Below are positions 33,952-42,518 of a DNA stretch of 64,000 nucleotides, one piece after another; position 1 is the stretch's first letter, and each line of letters begins with the position of its first letter. A program made the position numbers and the translations under genes. Origin of the DNA: JANMMJ01 sp964543235 (GTDB lineage: Bacteria > Pseudomonadota > Alphaproteobacteria > Rhizobiales > Aestuariivirgaceae). Under the pieces are notes generated by a model that was not told where the DNA came from, searched no databases, and was given only the letters and a program-made list of their open reading frames with translations. Where the stretch lies: contig CAZIXE010000012.1 of the NCBI GenBank assembly GCA_964543235.1, positions 1 to 64,000 of the forward strand, read 5' to 3'.

Positions 33952-35425
33952 TCGAGAAGACGCGCTTCATATTCTTTGCGACGAAGCTGATCGTCGTATC
34001 AGCTATGCCACGCTTGAAGATGTCGTCGAGCGCGGCAATGAGAACATCGATGTGTTTCTCCTGCACCACGAAAGGGGGCATGAAGTGCAGGATGTCGCGG
34101 GCGCCAGGCTGGAAGTGGGCGAGGATGTTGTAGCGCTCATAGAGTTCCCGGGCCATGCCGCCGATCAGAACGGTCTGATAGGTCTGGAACAGCGGGTTCT
34201 TGGAGATATCGACCAATTTCGAAGCAAGGTCCTGCTGGAAATTGAGCCGGATGGCCTGGAAGAGTCCCATGCCGCGAACTTCCAGGATGTTTTTCGGGTA
34301 CTTCCGTTTCAGCTCGTTCAGGCGCCTGCTGAAGTATGCGCCGACCGTGGCGGCGTTCTCGATCAGATTCTCGTCCTGCAGCACGTTCAGCGTTTCGATG
34401 GCGACCGCGCAGCTCTCGCCGAGGCCGCCGAAACCCGAAGTATGGAGGGTACAGTCCTGTTTGCTGCCATAGGCTTTGTCAAACATGGCCTGGGAGGTAA
34501 CCATGGCGCCGATGGCGCGCTTGCCGCCGCCGAGTGTCTTGGCAAGGGTGACGACGTCGGGAACCACATCCTCATGCATGAAGGCACAGAACTTGCCGGT
34601 CCGCCCCATGCCGACCTTCACTTCATCGAAGATCGACATGATATCGTTCTCCCGGCAGAGGCGCGCAATGTCAGTCAGATAGCCGACGGGGGGAACCTCG
34701 CAAGCCGAGCCGCGAATCGGCTCGACGATCACGGCAATTATGCTGTTGGTGCCGTCGGCGCGGGTTTCCGCCTTGATGGCATTTTCGATGGCCTTGATGT
34801 CACCGTATGGCACGTAGATGACATTCTCTTTCGGTATACCAAGCAGGAAGCCGCGCTGGAAACCGGCAGCCGTCGTCATTGAGAGGGCACCGTGGGTCTT
34901 GCCATGGAAGGCGCCGTGCATGCAAAGGAACTTCGTCTTGTTCTTGGGGGTCTGAACGCGTTCGCACAGTTTCATGGCGGCCTCGACCGCCTCGGAACCC
35001 GACACCGCGAAGAACGACACCTTGAGCGGATCAGGCATCATCTGGGCGATGTTGTAGGCCAATGCTCCCTGCATCTTTTGCGGTGCTACGCGGATGCAAT
35101 CAATGACCTTGTGCTCGTGGCATTTGCGTTCAGCTTCAATGATGCGGGGATGATTGTGACCCAGTCCGACCACGCCGAGTCCGGCAGAGAAGTCAAGCAG
35201 GGTTCGGCCGTCGTTCAGCCAGATTTCGATCCCCTGGGCGCCCTTGATGTCCATTTCATCGAGGCCGAGAACCTCGAAGACCTGAAGCAGATACTTGTTG
35301 AGATGCGCGGCGTAGTACCTGTTGGCAGTCTTGATATCGAGATCGAGACTCTCGTCGAGTGTCAGAAGGTGGGGGTGATTGCTTTGGGCAGGAGCAGCGG
35401 GACGTTTGATCGAGGCAACACTCAT
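33944..35425 (-). CDS. Class III (PLP) aminotransferase
   Basis: A 493-residue fold-type I aminotransferase of the ornithine/diaminobutyrate/HpnO type. GLGHNHPRI, VSGSEAVEAAMKL and HGAFHGKTHGALS bind PLP phosphate and cofactor ring; IFDEVKVGMGRTG carries the PLP Asp and TLAKTLGGG the Schiff-base Lys. It transfers an amino group to an aldehyde or ketone. The start at 35425 (MSVASIKR) has AAGGAA ahead; the frame extends 26 codons more without support. Co-translated with the GMC oxidoreductase, which could supply its carbonyl substrate. Resemblance to hopanoid HpnO is possible but no hopanoid genes are nearby. Confidence 0.85.
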   Translation of the reverse strand: MSVASIKRPAAPAQSNHPHLLTLDESLDLDIKTANRYYAAHLNKYLLQVFEVLGLDEMDIKGAQGIEIWLNDGRTLLDFSAGLGVVGLGHNHPRIIEAERKCHEHKVIDCIRVAPQKMQGALAYNIAQMMPDPLKVSFFAVSGSEAVEAAMKLCERVQTPKNKTKFLCMHGAFHGKTHGALSMTTAAGFQRGFLLGIPKENVIYVPYGDIKAIENAIKAETRADGTNSIIAVIVEPIRGSACEVPPVGYLTDIARLCRENDIMSIFDEVKVGMGRTGKFCAFMHEDVVPDVVTLAKTLGGGKRAIGAMVTSQAMFDKAYGSKQDCTLHTSGFGGLGESCAVAIETLNVLQDENLIENAATVGAYFSRRLNELKRKYPKNILEVRGMGLFQAIRLNFQQDLASKLVDISKNPLFQTYQTVLIGGMARELYERYNILAHFQPGARDILHFMPPFVVQEKHIDVLIAALDDIFKRGIADTTISFVAKNMKRVFSNA

Positions 35426-35463
35426 TTGGGTTTCCTTCTCTGCTGGAGGCTTGATCGAATGAT

Positions 35464-35482
35464 ATGTGCCGATTTGGCACAT
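35464..35482. promoter_or_regulatory. Inverted repeat upstream of the aminotransferase gene
   Basis: ATGTGCC-GATTT-GGCACAT, a perfect 7-base dyad, lies 39 bases before the aminotransferase start in a 130-base gap within the cluster. No U-tract follows on either strand, so an operator is more likely than a terminator. The protein that binds it is unknown. Confidence 0.45.
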
Positions 35483-35555
35483 GACAAGGCGGGGTGTCGG
35501 CACCCTGGGCGGGGAGTCGCTGCTACGGCGTGCGGAGGGGTAGTGTAGAAGCGGG

Positions 35556-37046
35556 TCATTTGAACGGGATCAGATAGTTCATGTCGGTTGTGGCCAAATA
35601 GATGATCGCTGCCGAGAAAATGCCGACAACGATGCTGATGCCGTCTGTCAGGGCAAACACGACCGGGTCCTGGTTCATCTTGCCACGGTGGGTCAGCATC
35701 CATGTCCGCGAGACCCAATAGAGCAGCAACACACACAGGCCCCAGAGGAATGACGGTGTCGCATAGAGCATGTGGATGTCGTCACTGCTGATGTAAAGCG
35801 CGAGAACCAGGACCGCGAGGTAGCCACTGGCAGCACCGAGACTCTGGATCATCGGCAGATCGGTAACGCGGTAGCCTCGTCCCTTGATCTTCATATCGCC
35901 GGCAGTTGCCAGGGCTTCAAGCTCGGAATAGCGCTTGACCAGTGCCAGACTGAGAAACAGGAACATGGAGAAGGCGAGGAGCCATTCGGAGAGCGAAATT
36001 CCCGTCGCTGCGCTTCCGGCAAGGAGCCTGAACGTATAGAGAATCGCCAGCACGATCACGTCGACCATGACGCGCCGCTTCACATCGATTGTGTAGGCCA
36101 CAGTAGTCAGCAGATAACCTGCGAGGATGACCGGGAACCAGAGCGGCAGTGCCGCGGCCACGGCAAAGCTTACGAGCAGGAGCAGCGGCGCCATGAGCAT
36201 GCCATGGCCCAGTGGAATTGCACCGGATGCAAAGGGGCGGTACCGCTTCTTGGCGTGACTCCTGTCAGCCTCAAGGTCAAACAGGTCATTGGCGACGTAG
36301 ACGCTCGACGCACAAAGGCAGAAGGATACAAGGGCCAGAAGGCTCTGCGTGAGTATCTCGACATTGCCAACGGCATGCCCAGCCAATGCGGGGATCAGGA
36401 TCAGAAGGTTTTTGGCCCATTGATGTGGACGCAATGCGGAGATGTAAGGCCTGATAGAACGCGAGCTGCCGCCGAAAACCCCCGCCACTTCGCCCACTTC
36501 GCGCGCCCTGGTCTCGACCGACGGGCGGGCGTTGACCAATACAATGCGACGGGCCGCACTCCAGACAGGTACATCGACGTGATCGTTGGCGGCGTAATCG
36601 AAATTGCCGGACCCGAGGTCCTCGACAACGCGCGCCCTCTTGCGCTCGCCGGAAAGATTGATGCCGTTGTCGGTGGCAAGCACGCGGCTGAAAATCCCGA
36701 CATGTTCGGCAACCCTGTCTGCAAGGATCTTGTGAGTCGCTGTCGTCAGAACAAGCTCCCGGCCGGCGCGATGCTGCTCATGAAGATAGTGGAGGAAATC
36801 CCTGTTGTAGGGCAATGTCGAGACGTCGAGCGTAACGCGCTTGGCGATCTGCTCCTTAAGGTATGCCCTGCCCCAGAGGAGCCAGAACGGCAGTGCAAAG
36901 ACCAGCAGGGGCTGTCTGGAGATGAGCGCCAGGGCGGACTCGAGAAGCAAGTCGGTGTTGATCAGGGTGCCGTCGAGATCAACGCACAGGCTGACGTCTT
37001 GTTCGACCTGTTCGTCTGCCGTTTCGTCTATCACCTTGTGCAGCAT
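35556..37046 (-). CDS. HAD phosphatase-UbiA prenyltransferase fusion (decaprenyl-phosphate phosphoribosyltransferase type)
   Basis: A 496-residue fusion. Residues 18-185 are a HAD phosphatase (VDLDGTLINTD nucleophile motif, TTATH motif II). From about residue 205 it is an integral-membrane UbiA enzyme: LRPHQWAKN, then NDLFDLEADRSHAKKRYRPFASG, the two signatures of the DPPR-synthase branch (as in Mycobacterium Rv3806c and rhizobial NoeC). It would transfer phosphoribose from PRPP to polyprenyl phosphate and the HAD part would remove the 5-phosphate, giving a lipid-linked pentose. The frame extends 67 codons upstream over the DMT gene; AAGGA 10 bases before 37046 supports this start. Confidence 0.85.
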   Translation of the reverse strand: MLHKVIDETADEQVEQDVSLCVDLDGTLINTDLLLESALALISRQPLLVFALPFWLLWGRAYLKEQIAKRVTLDVSTLPYNRDFLHYLHEQHRAGRELVLTTATHKILADRVAEHVGIFSRVLATDNGINLSGERKRARVVEDLGSGNFDYAANDHVDVPVWSAARRIVLVNARPSVETRAREVGEVAGVFGGSSRSIRPYISALRPHQWAKNLLILIPALAGHAVGNVEILTQSLLALVSFCLCASSVYVANDLFDLEADRSHAKKRYRPFASGAIPLGHGMLMAPLLLLVSFAVAAALPLWFPVILAGYLLTTVAYTIDVKRRVMVDVIVLAILYTFRLLAGSAATGISLSEWLLAFSMFLFLSLALVKRYSELEALATAGDMKIKGRGYRVTDLPMIQSLGAASGYLAVLVLALYISSDDIHMLYATPSFLWGLCVLLLYWVSRTWMLTHRGKMNQDPVVFALTDGISIVVGIFSAAIIYLATTDMNYLIPFK

Positions 37047-37072
37047 GGCGGGCATTTCCTTACGCGGCTCAC

Positions 37073-37447
37073 TCAACGCCAGGACACGAAAACAACGCCC
37101 ACCGAAATCATCATTGTGCCGGCAAGCCGGGTCAGGGTCACATCGTCTCCCATGATGAACTTGCCAAGGATCATGGTCAGGATGAAACCGAGACCGACAA
37201 AGGGGTAGGCCATGCTGACTTCGATCCTGACGAGAGCAAACAGCCAAACGACGGCCGCAGAAAAGTAGAGCGTCAGACCGACAATGACCCAGGTGTTCAA
37301 AAACACTGCACGGACAATGCCTACATAGCTGCTTCCGTCCATCGCAACAGCGACATGCGGCTGGGAAAGCCCTGTCTTCAAGACGATCTGCGCCACAGAG
37401 GAGAAGCAGATGCTGATCAGCAGCAGGATGAAAGTTTTTAGTGTCAC
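37073..37447 (-). CDS. Small DMT/EamA-like transporter (ArnE/EmrE-like)
   Basis: A 124-residue membrane protein with four predicted helices (residues 5-25, 40-62, 66-85, 98-120), a GTG start, and the pattern of the small drug/metabolite transporter family (SSVAQIVLKTG, YPFVGLGFILT). ArnE/ArnF of this size flip undecaprenyl-phosphate-aminoarabinose across the inner membrane. Placed between a membrane glycosyltransferase and the UbiA fusion, it is a good candidate flippase for the lipid-linked sugar. 26 bases separate its stop from the UbiA start. Confidence 0.82.
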   Translation of the reverse strand: MTLKTFILLLISICFSSVAQIVLKTGLSQPHVAVAMDGSSYVGIVRAVFLNTWVIVGLTLYFSAAVVWLFALVRIEVSMAYPFVGLGFILTMILGKFIMGDDVTLTRLAGTMMISVGVVFVSWR

Positions 37448-37511
37448 TTAAGCCTCATTGTTGCTGCGAGTTCGCCAGTCATGAAAGCAGGATAGGGGCC
37501 AATGGGGACGA

Positions 37512-39095
37512 TCATGATTGCGCCCCGTTGAGGCTGATCCACGTTTCGATCTTCTCGCTTCGGAATCTTGGAGAACTGACGCCCGGGTTGTCGGACAAGT
37601 GCCTGAAGTTCCGGTTCAGCCACTCGACAAACAGCTGGCGATTGGCGTCGGTATAGCCTGACAGATCAGATATCTTGACGACGACCAGTGATGGCTTGCC
37701 GGCGCTCATTTCGTCCAGCCAACCGCGCAGGCCGGTCGGATAGTTGCTGGCGATGAACTCGTCGTAACCGTTGACGGATCCAAGACTTACGTGTTGCGTC
37801 GCGTTCCGCAGTTGCAGCAGCGCCGGGATCTCCGGCACGCCTATGACGATGATGCGGGTATTGGCATCATAGCTGCCGATGGCATTGCGAATGATGGTGT
37901 CATAGGCCTGCTTCTGCTCAGAAAGTGCGCCCCGCGAGATGGCGGCATGGTCGGAGAAGATGTTGGCGAAGGCGGCATTGAGCAGCGGAATGGCAAACAG
38001 GACTGCAAGGCAGACATAGCGATATGCCTGGAGCATGCCTTCAGAGGCATTGCGCTCGACGAGCCATTGGCGAATGGCGCGGTACAGAACGACAATTCCC
38101 AGCGCCGCAAAGGGGAGGAACACGAAGAAGTCCGGATAGCTCTGAAAGTCCAGAAGGCTGCCGATCGCAAAGATCACCATCATGATCAGCAGCGGCAGGT
38201 GGGGCAGGTCGCCTATGCTGGTATTGCCGCGCAACATAATCGTCCGCAGCGCGTAAACAAGGAAGGCGATAAGGCTGGCAATGATGAGCGGAAATGCGAA
38301 AGGGAAACCGAAAGGTAGCATTCGGGAAATGATGAGCACTTCATTCTCGTCTGGCCGGGAAAGGTAGAAATGCAGGATCATGGCGCCCTGCAAGAGATCC
38401 CTGAAGGCTCCTGTAAGCCAAAAGACCCCGAAGATCACGATTGACGGCAACAGGAAACCGCCGACCAAGCGGAGGAGCGCCGGTACTCTCATATGGCGAT
38501 CCTGAAGCGCGGCGAAGACGAGTGAAGCGATGAAGATTGTCCCCGAAGGCTGCCAGGTGAATGAGCAAAGCGAGGCGATCGCGCCCAGGGCAAGCCATTT
38601 CTTGCTCACCAGAAGGTGAAGCCCGATCATCATGAGGAACAGGACGACGAGCTTGGGCTCGGCTGAGATGGCCGATTGCAGCAGGTAGCCATGGAAGCCC
38701 AGCATGAACAATGGTGCCAGCCAGGTCTCTTCACCGCCGCGGAGCAGGCGGCGGGCAAATAGGAAGGTGAGGGCAATGGTTGCCAGACACAGCGCCATAT
38801 AGAAGAGACGCACGCCCCTGAGCGGATCGCCGAACAGGTGTTGCGAGATGAAAAGCACGCCCGCTGTGATGAAGGACGTCAACGGAGTCTTCATGTCGAA
38901 CAGGCTCTGGTAGGGCATCTCGCCATGGAGCAGGCGCTGGGCAGAGTAGATGTACTGGGCGTTGTCCCTTCGGAGCGGCAGGTCGAGGCCGTAAAGCGAA
39001 AAGACCAGGGCCGCAAACGCCGTCAGGACAATAGCCATCAGCAATTGCGTCCTGCCGAAACTCGCCGTAGCGGCCGTCCTGGTGAGCGTCGCCAT
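37512..39095 (-). CDS. GT-C type membrane glycosyltransferase (PMT/ArnT-like)
   Basis: A 527-residue protein with about ten transmembrane helices and a C-terminal periplasmic domain (from about residue 400). After the first helix, LRRDNAQYIYSAQRLLHG supplies the acidic residue expected in the first outer loop of GT-C enzymes, followed by YQSLFDMKTP. Such enzymes use polyprenyl-phosphate sugars and glycosylate lipids, glycans or proteins on the periplasmic side. First gene of the leftward cluster; 64 bases before the DMT gene. Acceptor unknown. Confidence 0.82.
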   Translation of the reverse strand: MATLTRTAATASFGRTQLLMAIVLTAFAALVFSLYGLDLPLRRDNAQYIYSAQRLLHGEMPYQSLFDMKTPLTSFITAGVLFISQHLFGDPLRGVRLFYMALCLATIALTFLFARRLLRGGEETWLAPLFMLGFHGYLLQSAISAEPKLVVLFLMMIGLHLLVSKKWLALGAIASLCSFTWQPSGTIFIASLVFAALQDRHMRVPALLRLVGGFLLPSIVIFGVFWLTGAFRDLLQGAMILHFYLSRPDENEVLIISRMLPFGFPFAFPLIIASLIAFLVYALRTIMLRGNTSIGDLPHLPLLIMMVIFAIGSLLDFQSYPDFFVFLPFAALGIVVLYRAIRQWLVERNASEGMLQAYRYVCLAVLFAIPLLNAAFANIFSDHAAISRGALSEQKQAYDTIIRNAIGSYDANTRIIVIGVPEIPALLQLRNATQHVSLGSVNGYDEFIASNYPTGLRGWLDEMSAGKPSLVVVKISDLSGYTDANRQLFVEWLNRNFRHLSDNPGVSSPRFRSEKIETWISLNGAQS

Positions 39096-39600
39096 GAAGA
39101 CTGACTTAAGGTTATGTCGCCGGTTTGCCTGACCGGCTAGTTCGCATGGTTTCCCCGTCCGGGCAAACGAATTGTCCCAAAATGGTATATGCTTTCAACA
39201 TGTGGTTAACCCTGCGGAGGGGGTGGGTTGCTCAGTTCGACTTTGGAATCTGAGCCTTGTTCTGGGGTGGTATGAGCGTCAGGGCAAGACTTAACATGTT
39301 CGCAACGAATGCCTGAAACAATATTTGTCATTTGATCGATGCATTTTTGAAAGCAATCGGACAGATGTTACTACTGGTTGCCAGAATAAGTCAATTTTAG
39401 ACAGTATATTGTCCAGCATTTTGATGCAATGACGATTAATATACGGTCTGTCCGGCGTTACACTTGGACAATCTCGCAACAGGCCAAGGTTTGCGAATTC
39501 ACTGGTGGGGATTTTTGCCCTGAATTTCCGCCTGACGCCGCAGGCGTCCTGAAAATGGGGTTCTTGGTCGGGTGGCGGGCCAAGTAGCCATCGGTGAGAA
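39096..39600. other. AT-richer gene-free spacer next to tRNA-Thr
   Basis: About 500 bases with visibly lower GC than the surroundings and no supported reading frame. It contains repeated GGACA/TGTCC words and a GACGCC-GCA-GGCGTC hairpin (39534-39548). The promoter of the glycosyltransferase cluster must lie in its left part; TTGAAA around 39200 on the minus strand is a candidate -35 without a good -10. It could be the scar of an element that used the tRNA gene, or simply a long regulatory region. Confidence 0.45.
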
Positions 39601-39676
39601 TGGTGCCGCCTGCGTGACTCGAACACGCGACCTACGCATTACGAATGCGCCGCTCTACCGGCTGAGCTAAGGCGGC
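39601..39676 (-). tRNA. tRNA-Thr (anticodon CGT)
   Basis: On the minus strand: acceptor GCCGCCT/AGGCGGC, D-arm GCTC...GAGC, anticodon stem GCGCA-region with loop TTCGTAA (anticodon CGT), T-arm CGTG-TTCGAGT-CACG, discriminator A and encoded CCA. 76 bases. Confidence 0.97.
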
Positions 39677-39733
39677 CCCCCGGATTGGGCGCCGTCTTAA
39701 ACGGTTCGAGGCGCCATTTCAACCCATCCGCCC

Positions 39734-40474
39734 TCATCGTGGCAGGACTGGCGGTCGATTGCGGCTGAGCAACAGCCAGAAGCCGACAAAGAGGATCAGG
39801 CCGCCGACCGTCAGCGCGAGCCAGATGATCATGCGGGCGTCTGCCATGGAGGCCTGCATGTGCCTCGGCAGGCGGTAGAATTCGATCACGCAGACAACGC
39901 GGCCAGTCGCGTCGGAAACCGGAACATAGGCTTCGATGAGGCGCGGACTTGGCGTCCGGTTCAGGGCGAGATGTTCAGATTTGGTGTCGTCGGAGACGGC
40001 CGTGAGCCGGCTGACGGCCCGGCCGGAAAATGCGACGTTGAGGTCTTCGTTGTCGGGAAACTTCACACCGATGAGGTTCTTTTCGGTCGAGAAACGGATG
40101 AAACCATCGGGCGAATAGATGTTGGCGCGAACCAGGTCGGGAAGCTTCTGGAGATGCCGGCTGAATGACAGCAGGGCTGGCCCCGGCGAAGGGCCGGCGA
40201 ACAAGCTGTCGGGTGCGTCCGTGGAGTTCAGCACCGTGCTGAAGAACTCCTGGGCGGCGTCGGCGGAGTTGTGGAGATACTGTTCGCTGATGGCGCGTTC
40301 GATCATGATCGCGACAAGGCTGTTGGCTGCGGCAATCAGCACGAGCGCGGCAAGGATCGTCAGGGACCGTGTTGGACCGGTGCCGCCGGTCACTGGGCTG
40401 GTCTCAGTCAAGATTGGAACTCCGCCTGCACCTCCTAGCGCATGGGGCCCGAAAGGGGAAACGACTTTCTCCAT
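39734..40474 (-). CDS. Membrane protein with extracytoplasmic sensor-like domain, no output domain
   Basis: A 246-residue protein: cytosolic N-terminus, transmembrane helix at about residues 38-58, an outer domain of about 150 residues that reads like a CHASE/Cache or PAS-type sensor (ANIYSPDGFIRFSTEKNLIGVKFPDNED, then EAYVPVSDATGRVVCVIEFYR), a second helix at about 215-237, and a short tail. It has the periplasmic half of a sensor kinase but no HAMP, kinase, GGDEF or methyl-accepting domain. It may be a stand-alone ligand sensor, or act through a partner. The ribosome binding site is weak. Confidence 0.7.
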   Translation of the reverse strand: MEKVVSPFGPHALGGAGGVPILTETSPVTGGTGPTRSLTILAALVLIAAANSLVAIMIERAISEQYLHNSADAAQEFFSTVLNSTDAPDSLFAGPSPGPALLSFSRHLQKLPDLVRANIYSPDGFIRFSTEKNLIGVKFPDNEDLNVAFSGRAVSRLTAVSDDTKSEHLALNRTPSPRLIEAYVPVSDATGRVVCVIEFYRLPRHMQASMADARMIIWLALTVGGLILFVGFWLLLSRNRPPVLPR

Positions 40475-40558
40475 GGCCTGATGCGCGAGTCATTGCCGTC
40501 ATATGTTCGTGGCAAGAAATCGCGCGCCCGTAAAAGCGAAAAACCACGGCGGCTTGCA

Positions 40559-41530
40559 CTACTGGGTGATCGCGGAGATCTCAACGATCCTGAATGGACC
40601 CCAATAAATCACACCCTTGTCGGCCCGGAGTGGGACGGTGATCTCGTTCTTGCCGGCGGTCAGCACCCGTAGCAGCGTTGCCATGGTGCCGAGATCGGCG
40701 TCGTTGAGTTGCGCGACTTCTTGTACCGCGGTCAACAGCCGGTTCACATCGCTGAACTTGGTGGTCGCCTCGCCCGTGAGGCGCAAGTCCGGGGTCAACC
40801 CGACTTGCCCGGCCGCCGACACAAGCAGGCCGCCCCGCTGGAACTCGACGTGGTGTAGCGTGACAGCAGCGCCGGTCGCAGCGGCGGTCCGGATTGGATC
40901 GGGGCTCAGGGCGATGGCGGGCGGGACGTCGATGCCGGCGGCAATCCGGTCAGCGGCCAGCGGCCGGGGGCCGTTTAGGCGAAGACCGGTCAGGGAGGTC
41001 TGGGCGGTGAGCCTGCCATTCGGATCAAGGGTGGCGTCCAGGCGGCTGTCACTGGCCGTTACAATGCCGCCGGCCGCAAGGCCTGGCACAGCAACAGCCA
41101 GACGTGCGGGCTGCCCATCCGCGACGGTCAGGCTGGCGGTAAGCCGGCCGTGGGTCACCGCCAGCGGCCCGAGGGCGGCGCCGGCGAGGTCGGTGGGACC
41201 ATCGAGTTCGGCAACGAAGTGGCGGAAGTCATAGGCCTGCATCGAGACGGTCAAGGCGCCGCTTTCGGCTCTTGTAAGCTGTCGGTCACCGGCGAGATCG
41301 AGGCGTGGCCTGGTACAGGTGAAAGCGATCCGAAACGGAAAGCCGCCCCAGGCAACGTCGGCACAGGTGAAGACGGTCCCAGTAGACGCGAGGCGCTGCT
41401 CCAGTTCAGCGTATCGGCTTTTGATGGAGGTGCTCAGCATGTACCAGTAGGTCGACCACGCCATGGCGAGGAAGACCAGGGCGAAGAGCGGCAGGGTCTT
41501 GCGATATGGTGCCGGAGGGAAGTGGGACAT
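40559..41530 (-). CDS. DUF2125 family protein
   Basis: A 323-residue protein anchored by one N-terminal transmembrane helix (about residues 10-30) with a large periplasmic beta-rich part. The C-A-D-V-A-W-G-G-F-P-F-R-I segment and long repeats of beta-strands match DUF2125, an alphaproteobacterial envelope family of unknown function. A GTG four codons upstream is an alternative start. It is divergent from the chaC gene. Confidence 0.85.
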   Translation of the reverse strand: MSHFPPAPYRKTLPLFALVFLAMAWSTYWYMLSTSIKSRYAELEQRLASTGTVFTCADVAWGGFPFRIAFTCTRPRLDLAGDRQLTRAESGALTVSMQAYDFRHFVAELDGPTDLAGAALGPLAVTHGRLTASLTVADGQPARLAVAVPGLAAGGIVTASDSRLDATLDPNGRLTAQTSLTGLRLNGPRPLAADRIAAGIDVPPAIALSPDPIRTAAATGAAVTLHHVEFQRGGLLVSAAGQVGLTPDLRLTGEATTKFSDVNRLLTAVQEVAQLNDADLGTMATLLRVLTAGKNEITVPLRADKGVIYWGPFRIVEISAITQ

Positions 41531-41575
41531 TTGCCGAGTCACGGGCTTTCGCTATACGGAATCATGAGAAGAAGC

Positions 41576-42112
41576 ATGACGTTTCGCTGGGTTTTTGGTT
41601 ATGGCTCGCTGATGTGGCGACCGGGATTTGCGTTCGAGAGCCGCAGGCGGGCGCGCGTATATGGCTTCCACAGGTCGCTGTGTGTCTACTCGTTTGTGCA
41701 TCGCGGCACGCCCGAGAGGCCCGGGTTGGTGATGGGCCTCGACCTGGGTGGATCGTGCGAAGGCATTGCCTACGAGGTAGATGCCGCAGCGTGGCAGGAT
41801 GTGCTTTCCTATCTCAGGTCGCGTGAACAGGTCACAATGGTCTATCGCGAGATCAGTTGCCGAATTCGCCTCGACGGTGACAGGGGATCTGTGGACGCGA
41901 CGACCTACGTGGTCGATCGCCGGCACAAGCAGTATGCCGGCAAGCTGGGGTTCGATGAACAGCTGGCACTCATCGTCCAGGGCGAGGGGCAGTCGGGTGC
42001 CTGCCGCGAGTATGTTCTCAACACGGCCGCACATCTGCGGACGATGAACATCCGCGACGGCACGCTGGAGAAGCTTGCGGCAGCACTTCAGGCTGCGAGC
42101 CCCAGCGAGTGA
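41576..42112 (+). CDS. chaC: Gamma-glutamylcyclotransferase (ChaC family)
   Basis: A 178-residue enzyme that cleaves glutathione-type gamma-glutamyl peptides to 5-oxoproline. VFGYGSLMWRPGF at the N-terminus is the substrate-binding signature, and a Glu in the VMYREI region would be catalytic (YREISC here). The open frame extends over 140 codons upstream without family similarity; an ATG four codons earlier is a second possibility. The end overlaps the convergent SOS-box gene by 25 bases. Confidence 0.88.
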   Translation: MTFRWVFGYGSLMWRPGFAFESRRRARVYGFHRSLCVYSFVHRGTPERPGLVMGLDLGGSCEGIAYEVDAAAWQDVLSYLRSREQVTMVYREISCRIRLDGDRGSVDATTYVVDRRHKQYAGKLGFDEQLALIVQGEGQSGACREYVLNTAAHLRTMNIRDGTLEKLAAALQAASPSE

Positions 42113-42501
42113 GTGGTGCCGGGAAACTGCTGCCCGGCGACATCTCCGGGAAACATGGCCCTCTGAAGATCTGCCAGAATGGCTTGGGCGCGTTCCTCAC
42201 TGCCAGCCAAGAGATGAACGTGGATCTCATCGGCGCCAACGTCTGCCATCGCGGCAGCAACCTGCGCTTCAGCCGAGAGTTCCCAGAATACCGAGAACCG
42301 GCCGGTGGTGAGGGCCGTCCGCAGCGTGCCGGTGCGCCGGACGGCGACATAGATGGCGCCGGGAAGCGGCGGACACGCGTTGGCGGGATAGACGGAGTGG
42401 ATGTAACGCTGTCCGGACGCCCCCCGCCAATACCAGAAGCGGCTGTCAGCGGCGGTGTCCCGGAAAAGGGCGGAAGCAGGAGGGTGGTTCTCGATCAACA
42501 T
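42088..42501 (-). CDS. Small conserved protein with an SOS-box promoter, likely leaderless
   Basis: A 137-residue soluble protein. The central part (FWYWRGASGQRYIHSVY, ACPPLPGAIYVAVRR, then DEIHVHLLAG) recalls a conserved alphaproteobacterial hypothetical family whose function I do not know. The ATG at 42501 has no ribosome binding site; instead TTGACG-17-TATATT places the transcription start at or within one base of the A of the ATG. A GTTC-N7-GTTC SOS box covers the -10 element, so LexA should repress it and DNA damage induce it. The reading frame extends upstream to 42630, but those codons lie before the promoter and overlap the nrdJ end. Confidence 0.72.
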   Translation of the reverse strand: MLIENHPPASALFRDTAADSRFWYWRGASGQRYIHSVYPANACPPLPGAIYVAVRRTGTLRTALTTGRFSVFWELSAEAQVAAAMADVGADEIHVHLLAGSEERAQAILADLQRAMFPGDVAGQQFPGTTHSLGLAA

Positions 42502-42503
42502 AA

Positions 42504-42518
42504 GAACAAATATAGAAC
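42504..42518 (-). promoter_or_regulatory. SOS (LexA) box
   Basis: GTTC-TATATTT-GTTC, an exact match to the alphaproteobacterial LexA motif GTTC-N7-GTTC. It overlaps the -10 hexamer of the promoter of the 137-residue gene and ends 2 bases before its ATG. Confidence 0.88.

Noticed and set aside
35475..35490. Possible sigma-54 promoter (TGGCAC...AAGGC)
   Set aside because: The GG-GC spacing is one base too long and it points away from the aminotransferase gene.
35772..37208. 478-codon open frame on the plus strand
   Set aside because: Antisense to the HAD-UbiA gene, whose protein has clear motifs; the shadow product shows none.
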